A DNA stretch of 64,000 nt, from positions 136,605,988-136,669,987 of the forward strand of contig JASDDO010000001.1 of NCBI GenBank assembly GCA_030015575.1. Direction: 5' to 3'. Every line of letters starts with the position of its first letter. Position 1 is the first letter of the stretch. Origin of the DNA: Agapanthus africanus. Lineage: Eukaryota; Streptophyta; Magnoliopsida; Asparagales; Amaryllidaceae. The notes beneath the pieces were generated by a model. That model saw nothing but the letters and a program-made list of their open reading frames with translations, had not been told where the DNA came from and searched no databases. Below are positions 56,164 to 64,000 of the stretch, in pieces. The translations under genes and the position numbers were made by a program.

Positions 56164-57254
56164 GTTGTGCATTCGTGTTGTATGTGTAACATGATTTTAA
56201 ACCATTGAGATCAAGATTGATAGAACTGATCATCCTACATTGCAATAGCATTCATCAACCAAAAACTATTATTGCAATGGTATACATCTATAACAATCAA
56301 CAATTAAAACTATAAATATAGGATACTGATATCATAAAGCGTTATGAGACACCTCATCTGCCACGTGTCGTGATCATGGAAATCGCTAATATTGAGTTAT
56401 GAGACACCTCATCTGCCATGTGTCATGGTTACATATTAGTTAGGGACACGGCTATTTCTGTGCGGCTGCACGCTTGTGCAAAGATTTGTAATGTTAAAAA
56501 AATGTGATTTTTTTTATACATTGGAAAGAATGAATAGGAATTGATCTTTACATTGTTAACCTCTTTTAGTTTTTCTTTAGGAGCGGTCTCTCATATCTTA
56601 GTTGAAATATTTTCTATGTTTGTTATGGTCTTACTCTCACATAAACTATCAATATCATGCCACAATAGAGTGAAAGAAATAGCATGCATGGTGTGTTCAA
56701 TGTATGATAAACAAGTACACTTCTAATAGTTTTTAAATTTGAGAAGTCCAGAGTGTATGGAAGGAGTTGAATAACAGAAGCATAAGGGGCACAACATTTT
56801 TTTCTTAAATTCTGGATACATTCTAAAATCTTCAACAGCAATTGGAGTGTATTTCGCTGTGAGAGACTCTTCAAAGAAATGGAGGAAGAAGCACTAAAGA
56901 AAAAAGAGAGAAAAATAAGAATATAAAGTTGAAACTAAACTTGAGCTATCCGCTGAAATCATAAAGCATAGGAAAGTTGATTGAGTCTTGATCTATTGCT
57001 CTTTCTTTGCATTATCTCGTATGTCCATTTATAGATTTTAATGCCACATGAGATGTATAATCTGTCAGCTCCCTATGGTTGTATTAATGTCAGCTCTTAC
57101 ACAATATGGGTATCTGCCTTACCATTAAGACAACTATGGAATATGTTAATTTAAAATGTAAGGCTAGCTATCTATGTATTCTGAGGGACTGCTTGCATAG
57201 AACTTAGCTTGATCCTCTCAATTATTACACATAAATATGCTGACATGCCTCTTA
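56164..57254. other. CACTA right interior, non-coding
   Basis: No gene is recognised. It includes a duplicated phrase, GAGACACCTCATCTGCCA (about 56344 and 56402), that resembles the start region of the Tat LTRs in this window. Confidence 0.45.
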
Positions 57255-57470
57255 TAACCCTAACCCCAGCCCCACAGTAACCCTAACCCCAGCCCCAACC
57301 CTAACCCCAGCCCACCGTAACCCTACACCAGCCCCACAGTAACCCTAACCCCAGCCCCACCGTAACCCTAACCCCAGCCCCACCCCAGCAGCAGCCGAAC
57401 CCCAACCCTAACCCTACCCCGACCCCGACCCCGACCCCGACCGCCACCGCGCCCCTGCCCAAACCCAACT
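57255..57470. repeat. Telomere-like minisatellite within the CACTA element
   Basis: Repeats of the kind AACCCTAACCCCAGCCCCAC, about 22-28 bp each, then CCCCGACCCCGACC. Single telomere words (CCCTAA) are interleaved with other bases, so this is a minisatellite and not a telomere. A related GGTGGCGAC repeat follows at about 57565-57690. Confidence 0.75.
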
Positions 57471-57764
57471 CTCGCGCGCGCAACCCAGACCCAGCCATGA
57501 ATAATCCAAAAATGCTTTAATTTACCTCGAGATTTATACCTGAACGGGTGCGCTGGTGGGCTGGAGCGACGACGGTGGCGAATTGGCGAAGAAACCGGCG
57601 GTGGCGACGACGGTGGCGACGAAATCGGCGGTGGCGACGACGGTGGCGACTCTGCCCAACGACGGTGGCGACGCGACGGTGGCGATTTGGGGTTTTTCGC
57701 GCGCGTTTGAGGGAGAGAGAGAAAATGAGCGTAGGCTTTTCGATTTGGCTTTATTTTAAAACGA

Positions 57765-57973
57765 TATTTACTTGCCCTTACGGATATACCCGTAGGTCCT
57801 TTGTTTGCGGCTCCGTAGGGGCAAACACCAAATTAAGAATTAATATTTTTATTCTTGGACGTCTGTGCCCGTAGGGGCAACCTTTTAGCCCTACGGATTA
57901 ATCCGTAGGGCCAAGTTAAATATGCCCCTACGGATATTTCCATCCGTAGGGGCAACCCCCTATTTTACTAGTG
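57765..57973. repeat. CACTA right subterminal and terminal repeats
   Basis: Several CCCTACGGAT...CCGTAGGG units and the terminal CCCTATTTTACTAGTG. They mirror the left end in content, with fewer copies. Confidence 0.85.
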
Positions 57974-60600
57974 TAAGAGCTTGCTCTTCTTTCTTTGAGT
58001 TTTCTCAAAATTTGTAGGGGTTTTTTCTCTCTATCAAACTTGAAGTCTTAGGGCCTTTATATAGGGCAAATTGATTTGTTAAATCAGTTAAAGAGATCTT
58101 TCTCTGATTGATTTGGGGATGTTTCCCCACCGTTGGATCTTTGATCCTAGGGCTTCTGTTTTACAGAAGGCAATCTTCTTGTTTTTAACAAGATTGGAAA
58201 GATCTTTCCATAACAGAATTTTAATTCTGATTAATTAATAATTTATCATTATTAGATCTCTTGATCTAACGGTGGGGAATTTTTAATTCCAGCGCTAGCG
58301 CACCTTGCGCTAGCGCACCCGTGTTTGACACGTGGCGCGCAGCGCAGCCTGCGCTAGCGCACCCGTGTTTGACACGTGGCGCGCAGCGCACCTAGCACTG
58401 GATCTGAAGCATTGCTTCAACTTTTAAATTTTGAATTTTAAAACAGAGCTTTATTCTGATTGGGGGAAACAAACACATGGCACGCTTGGTGCTGAGCGCC
58501 AGTCTTAGAGCGCTAAGGCACTTCCTGTGAGATAGCGCACACGTGAGGAGCACGGGACGCGCTTGGCGCTGAGCGCCAGTTGATGAGTGCAGAGCTCTCT
58601 TTGTGAAATAGCGCACACGTGAGGAGCACGCAGCGCGCTTGGCGCTGAGCGCTAGCCTTGAAGCGCTACGGCGCTTCTTTTAAGATAGCGCTTGGAGCGT
58701 TGGGCGCTGAGCGCCAGACTTAGAGCGCTAAGGCGCTTCTTTCAATTGGAGCGCTAGGAGCGCTGCGGCGCCGTGCGCCAGTCTTGGAGCGCTAATGCAC
58801 TTCTTTTTAATTAGAGCGCTAAGGCTCTTTTTAGGCAGCTTTGATCAGTTCTGCGCTCTGAGAATTAAATTCTTGTTTATAAGAGACTTTGTCTCGTGGA
58901 TTTAAGAACTAAGTTCTTATTTTAATAGGAGATGTTACAATCTCTTCTGCTTTTGTAAAAGACTTTGTCTTTGTCTTATAGATCTGTGATCTGAAGAGAA
59001 TTAAGTTCTTCTCCCCCCTTTTTATGATGAGATGCTATGATCTCTTTTTGTGAAAGATATCTATCTTATAGATCTATGATCTAGAAAGAGAACTAAGTTC
59101 TTCTTCTGATGAGATGCTTTTATCTCTCTGTTTTATTTACCTTGAAGAAATTCTTCTTCCGAGAGCTTGCTCTTCTCTTTGAAATTTCTCACAGTTTGGG
59201 GGGGGTTCCTCTGTGCAAGACTTGAAGTCTTCGGTCCTTTATATAGGGGAGGCTGATTTGTTGAATCAGTTAAGAAAATCTTTTCTCTGATTGGTTTGGG
59301 GATGTTTCCCACAGTTGGATCTTTGATCCAAGGGCTTCTGTTTTACAGAAGGCAATCTTCTTGTTTTTAACAAGATTGGAAAAATATTTTCCCATACAGA
59401 ACTTATTCTATATCTTGGTGATTTTTAATCACCATTGGATCTTTGATCCAACGGTGCTCTAATTTTCAGAGGTAATTTGATGACTTTTAGTCATGTTTGT
59501 TGGATCTCTGATCCAAGGGTGGGGAACATTTAGTTCCAGCGCTAGCGCTCTCGTGCTTTGCACGTGAGCGCTGCATCAGAGTTTTTGACTCTTGGTGGTA
59601 GCGCACTTAGCGCTAGCGCTCTCGTGCTTTACACATGAGCGCAGCATCAGAGTCTTTGACTCTTAGCGCTGGCGCTGCTAGCACGAGCGCTCTCGTGCTT
59701 TGCACGTGAGCGCTGCATCAGAGTCTTTGACTCTTAGCGCTGGCGCATTTAGCGCGAGCGCTTTTATGAAGCGCTGCTTCATTTCAAATTTCAAAATTTG
59801 AACAGAGGTTTGCTCTAATTGGGGGAAACAAATGCCCCCCACAGTTGCACTCATGTGGCTTACACGTGAGTGCAGCGATGACAGCATTTCCGCTATTGGA
59901 TCAACTTAGAAGTTCAAACGGCTCTCATTGCCTATAAATAGGGTCTTTGGCCCTTGAGATGACCTTTGTTCATCTTCTTGTTTTCTCTTGAGAATTAATT
60001 CTCCTTCAGAGCATAGCTCTTTATCTTAAGAACTCTCTTAGAGATAGAACCCTGTCGAAAATTTTAGGTAAAGATTAAATCTTTGAAGGGATTACTTCAT
60101 AATCTAGGGTTTCACCCATTAACAGAGCCCTGCTCTTTTCAGATCATAGATCTAAAGAAATTTTTAGGGTTTTCTTAACAGAGCTTTGCTCTCTTGAAAT
60201 CATAGATCTAAAGAGATCTTTCTTAGGGTTTCTTAACCCATTAAATAAGAACTCTTAGAGTTCATCTTGCAGATCTCGGAGTTTTTAACTCAGTAAAGCA
60301 TTGCTTTTAGGGTTTTTGATGGATTATTCCATCTTCTTCGCATATCATTGCTCTTTAGAATTTTTGGAGGGAATTTTCCTCCCTTCATCATTAATTATGA
60401 CAGATGTCATATCTGTTGTAGAGCGCTGCTCTCAAGGGAGATTTACTCCCTGGCCCAAAGGGCTCTCTTTAAATGAGAATCCATTTAGGATTTCCTTATT
60501 TAATGACTGTCTCATCAAATGATGAGACTGTTTTATTAATGATGAGCCATCATCTAGATTGTGTGGGTCCCCCTTGGTCCCTTTCCACTGCATTGCAGTG
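57974..60600 (+). repeat. Micro-hairpin array, right part
   Basis: The array resumes after the CACTA element. A non-exhaustive run includes AGAGC-TT-GCTCT (57976-57987), TGATTT-GTT-AAATCA (58072-58086), GGATC-TTT-GATCC (58135-58147), CTTCTGT-TTT-ACAGAAG (58153-58169), GGAAAGATCTTTCC (58196-58209), CAGAATT-TT-AATTCTG (58214-58229), GAGAC-TTT-GTCTC (58883-58895), AAGAAC-TAA-GTTCTT (58904-58918), AGATC-TGT-GATCT (58980-58992), AGATC-TAT-GATCT (59070-59082), GTCTCATC-AAAT-GATGAGAC (60509-60528) and CACTGC-ATT-GCAGTG (60586-60600). GC-rich stretches built on GCGC words (58290-58860 and 59540-59770) alternate with AT-rich hairpin stretches. The region near 57978-58210 is repeated at about 59160-59395. 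TATA-like words lie near 58046, 59240 and 59933. Confidence 0.82.
59933..59940 (+). promoter_or_regulatory. TATA-box candidate upstream of the PMD gene
   Basis: CTATAAATAGGG is a good plant TATA box. Transcription starting some 30 bases on would give a leader of about 700 bases, ending at the acceptor CGCGCAG (60671-60677) just before the ATG at 60683. Almost all of that leader is hairpins. Confidence 0.5.
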
Positions 60601-60682
60601 TGGCACGAATTTAAAGTACCAAGTGCCAGAACTTAAACTGTAGCATTGACGGCTAACTTTTATTCTTTTTCGCGCAGGTACT

Positions 60683-63539
60683 ATGTCTTTCGACATTTCT
60701 TTCCCGTTCGTCCGTTCGGAAAGCGGATTCCCTGAAGCGCCTGCGGACAGGGATGTCTTCGCGTTGATCAAAGATCATGACCCAGAGCAAAAGAATCTTC
60801 ATTTATGGGGCATATGGTACAATCAAATCATCAGGGGCCGGCGGAGCTTTTCTTGCGTGGCACCTTCGGAGCCCATTTCGGCGATCCTTTATGCTGACGC
60901 ACCTCTGGTGAACTATGCTGTGGAGGAGGTCAAATGGACCTTAGAAGGTTGCTTTCAACCCTCTATGGCCGCGATACCCGTACAGCCGCCGACGGCTTTG
61001 GATACTTTGGGGCGGCGTATATGTCAGGGCGAGTCGCGCCCTTGGGGACAGCCGTACATGATAGGCCTAACTCCTCGCCATCCAGCTGGGTATTTGCAGT
61101 GGGCCTGCTATATTTTGTTGGCCAAGAAGTTGCAACTGCTAAAGCTCGGGTTGTATCCCGCGATTTACGTTTCCCTCTTCCAATATTCCACACCCCTACA
61201 TGGTGGATCAAGGATTTTCTGGAGCAATGGAATATTCCGACCCACACCTTCCTTCTGTCAGATCGAGAAGTCTCAATATCTTTAGAGGAGTTTGCAGAGA
61301 TCTCTGGCTTACCCGTTAGGGTAGAACACTACGAGGAGTTGCTTCCTTCGAACGAGTACATCTTTGCCACCAAATCAGTGGTAATGGGTCTTACCCCGGA
61401 GAACGCCATTCAACACCAATTCCCGAGCTTGATCAAGGTGTTGAATATTTACGAAAGTCTATTTTTGGAGTCCGGAGGGCATGGAGTTAGCTACGCAGAC
61501 TTCATCGCTCGCTTTCTTCGTCCGGAAGCCTTATCGAAGCAAGCTGCGCTGTTCTCCAAGCTTGACGATCCGTTTAGTTTTGGTTTGGATAATCAACCGA
61601 CGGTGGAAGCGGATTTAAAATTTTTTTTTATTCCGGCTGCTCCTGTCGTTCTTTTCGCGGAGCTTGCTGCTTCGGACGTCGATGAAGAGACGTTCGTGTT
61701 GGGATTCATTGGCTTATGGCTAAACTGGTTCGTGCTTCCAATGCACCCTCGTTATATGAGGCCATCAGTATTTTACCCAGCCTATCGTATGGTTGCGGGA
61801 ATGCAAGTGGCTATCGGGATTGCTGGGTTGGCACACCTGTACCATGGTCTCAGCTTAGCGGCGGACACCACTCAGCCAGGGGTATAGCCCGTCACTTTCT
61901 CGCTGTATTATTTTACGTCATGGATCGAGCTGCACGTACTTGGTCCTTTTGGTGCCCATAAACGACCTCGTTTCTACGATACTTACAACTTCCCTCGGAT
62001 TATGCGCCTAGTTAACGCGTCCGTTTTAAATCCGTCATAGCGGGAGGCTAGGGGTTTGCTCCTTCGTCCGCGTACGACTGGAGATGGCATGACCTTTGCC
62101 GATAAGGTTTTAACCATCGGCAAAGAATCCGAAAAAACGGTGCAACCTCTGCGCGATACTTTTAAAGATGGGGCCTCTACCTTGAAAGCTTGGGAGATTC
62201 TTCATTTATATTCAATCAGGCCAGGATTTCTCGTGTTTAGGCAGAATGATTCAGCATTGTTCTTGAGGTACAACCCGCACCGTTTCGCTCAGCAATCAAG
62301 CTATAATCAGGGTGTCCTGCTCGAGGCCTTCCTAGCTGAGCCAGTTGCCACAGAAGAAGGTATTCGCAACGCATTACACCATTTTATGCGGTTGAACACC
62401 GGCTCCAATTTCTTTATCAGTGAGCCAAGTTGCGTTCCGTGAATCTTGAATGCATATGTGGCGTGGTATCAACATTCGATGGGCGTCGTTATTAGGGAAG
62501 AAAAGCGATTATTGCTTGATCGCAAGGGCACCGCCCCCGCTGGTAATCCAGCCATTCCCTTGAAGCGACAGACCATCGTTCGTCCTCCCCTAAGAGAAGC
62601 TGCTGCAGTGGTGGTCCCGCGCGTTATACCTGATATGCCCTACCCTGCACGCCTGTAGAAGAGGTAGCTGTGGCGTCTCCCGAGTCTGGCGTAGGTGTGG
62701 AGATCGGGACTCGCCGCTCGAAGTTGCCCACCAAGCGCAAACTTGCGTTATCGGCTGCCGGAACTCGCTCACAGAAGAAGAAGAAATCGCTCTTCTCTAT
62801 GGACGTTGTACTTGGTCAAGAGCCCCATGCTCCCTACAGCGAAGGCTTATCCGAGTACGGGACCAATGAGGGTCTATTTATGGCGCCGGATGATACCGAT
62901 CTGGAGGCTGCTATCGCGGTTTCAGAGCAACTAGGTCGCGATGAAGCAGCACTAATCACCATCGCACAATCAGGTATACTTCAGTCATATCTTTCCGCGG
63001 CTCGTTTAATTATTATGCTTTGACTGACGCTTTATTCTTCAACAGGTATCTCTGCCGAAGAGGCTCTCGCGGCTTTCCTCAAGACTTTTGAAGAGGAAGA
63101 GAGGCTTCGCGTTTCTTTGGGCCTCGGTATATTTCGGCTCATTGTGCCTTCGTTGCCTTTTTCTTCATGGGTAGTCTGACCCTTCTTTTTCATCTTATTG
63201 CACGGACTACCTTGACTCAGGTTATCCCGAGTGCAGTGCCGATCCCGCATGGTGGCGCGGTGACGCTTCCAGGGCCGGCTGCTGAAGTCCCAGCTTCCCC
63301 ATTATTGCCGAAAGAGGCTTCGCTTAACCAACCGATGATGGATGTCGTAACGGCTCCAGAGGTAGCTCCTGGCTCAGACGATGACGTCATTTTGACGGAG
63401 GTCTTAAGGAGGTCTTTTCTCACTGCCAAGGCTGATAAGAAGCGCAGAAAATGTGCAACGAAGGAAGGTGATATCAGCTTGGCTGTGGGTACAGGTTTAA
63501 GCGCTATTCCATCCGTCACTATTTCTTCCGAAGATGCTC
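60683..63539 (+). pseudogene. Plant mobile domain (PMD, aminotransferase-like) gene, intron-containing, truncated by E7
   Basis: The start is the ATG at 60683 (MSFDISFPFVRSESGFPEAP), directly after an acceptor-like CGCGCAG. The PMD core lies at about 61130-61900, with KLGLYPAIYVSLFQY and then TFLLSDREVSISLEEFAEIS followed by GLPV, and an SLIKVLNIYESLFLESG region after it. A second conserved block is at 62056-62440 (MTFADKVLTIGKESEKTVQ, AWEILHLYSIRPGFLVFRQN). A basic stretch (KLPTKRKLALSAAGTRSQKKKK) looks like a nuclear signal. Likely introns lie at about 62973-63047 and 63129-63219, each with GTAT donors and CAG acceptors. PMD proteins occur as host silencing factors (MAIN/MAIL1) and as passengers of plant transposons and gypsy elements; this one looks like the passenger type. 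The coding signal lies in more than one frame, so it is probably a fossil. E7 interrupts it at 63540. Confidence 0.72.
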
Positions 63540-64000
63540 TGTAACAACCCCAAATTTCCAATACAAGTGTTTACAAAAAAATTTCAAAAATCCATAAAGG
63601 GGTATTTTATCCTGAGCACAAGTTATAAGTAATTATTTTGCTTTTTAATTATAAGTTAAAAGAATGTAACAATTCCATTTTTAATGTACAAAAATTTGCT
63701 TTAAAATTAATGTATACTTAGGGTATTTACATTTACTGTTATTATTTTAAGTAATTAATTAGCTTCATAATTACAAGAAGGAGCTTGTAGCTCATTGGTA
63801 ATACCTTGCACTGCTGAACCAAGCCACCAGATTTTAAATCCTATACCCCACATTATTTTTAATATTGTTTTTATTTTGAACCTTTAGAATACCAAGAGTT
63901 TACACGTGCATATCTCACAAAAACCCCACTACACCCAAAAATGTAACATTTCCAGGGGTTAGATGAACCGTCGGGGCGATCCCGACCGCCTGACTCGGCC
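63540..64000 (+). mobile_element. E7: start of an LTR related to E3, running off the window
   Basis: It begins TGTAACAACCCC, as the E3 LTRs do, and follows the same order: tract of A/T, GAGCACAAGTTATAAG, the tRNA-like segment (63781-63847), then a TCGGCC-type end. It is clearly diverged from E3 and has an extra AT-rich stretch at about 63650-63760. The five bases before it are TGCTC (63535-63539). It is inserted in the PMD gene. Confidence 0.8.

Larger units (their letters stand above)
47101..57973 (-). mobile_element. CACTA (En/Spm-type) DNA transposon
   Basis: The ends are CACTACTACAAATAAGGG on the left and, reverse complemented, CACTAGTAAAATAGGG on the right, flanked by the 3-bp duplication TAA (47098-47100 and 57974-57976). 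Both subterminal regions carry many palindromic CCCCTACGGA...TCCGTAGGGG repeats, as expected for TnpA binding sites. It encodes a TNP2/TnpD-like transposase and a TnpA-like protein on the minus strand, in the usual order. The transposase has at least one in-frame stop and one probable frameshift, so this copy is likely not self-mobile. It is inserted in the hairpin array. Confidence 0.95.

Noticed and set aside
57255-57470. An interstitial telomere
   Set aside because: CCCTAA units are not in perfect tandem. They are embedded in a longer minisatellite unit inside the CACTA element.
43990-60600. A CRISPR-like array or miRNA cluster
   Set aside because: There are no constant repeats separated by unique spacers, and this is a plant genome. 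The stems of 5-9 bp are far too short for miRNA precursors.

Overview
This window is nuclear DNA of a flowering plant, in a repeat-rich, gene-poor stretch. The evidence is the kind of repeats present: Ty3/gypsy elements of the Tat, Tekay and Athila types primed by plant tRNAs, a CACTA (En/Spm) DNA transposon with TNP2 and TnpA-like genes, a plant mobile domain (PMD) gene, and plant-type introns. The species cannot be told from the sequence, and I see no ordinary single-copy host gene.

Layout. (1) 1-475: AT-rich flank. (2) 481-38710: a Tat-lineage Ty3/gypsy element (E1), bounded by the 5-bp duplication GATGG and broken in several places. Its gag is interrupted by E2 (2680-13748, minus, Tekay-type, duplication TATAC), whose 3.65-kb LTRs each carry a captured fragment of a host RRM/hnRNP-like gene. 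Between pol and its 3' end E1 is interrupted by E3 (18893-33776, Tekay-like, with 3.0-kb LTRs and only a gag remnant). The right LTR of E3 is itself interrupted by E4 (24140-32053, minus, tRNA-Asp primed, Athila-like, with an unfamiliar ORF and no pol). The 3' part of E1 holds an 86-bp tandem array and a spliced-looking antisense gene with a 'putative gypsy-type transposon' domain. (3) 38716-39286: short spacer with a probable Helitron 3' end. (4) 39287-42925: E5, a truncated Tat relative in inverted orientation carrying the same antisense gene. (5) 42926-43990: unclassified DNA with a few long palindromes. (6) 43990-47100 continuing at 57974-60600: an unusual array of dozens of consecutive small perfect hairpins, organised in repeated modules. 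It is split by the CACTA element (47101-57973, duplication TAA). (7) 60683-63539: an intron-containing PMD gene whose putative leader is built from the hairpin array. It is cut by E7 (63540 to window end), an LTR related to E3.

How it fits together. The order of insertion can be read directly: E1 came first, E2 and E3 landed in E1, and E4 landed in E3. The CACTA landed in the hairpin array, and E7 landed in the PMD gene. The most unusual signal is the hairpin array. Stem words such as AGAGC/GCTCT and AGATC/GATCT recur with different 3-nt loops, and aligned modules differ by compensatory base-pair changes. This suggests that secondary structure, not primary sequence, is what has been kept. The other strong oddities are the host RRM gene inside an LTR, tRNA-like A/B boxes in the E3/E7 LTRs, and the inverted E1/E5 arms of about 3.6 kb.
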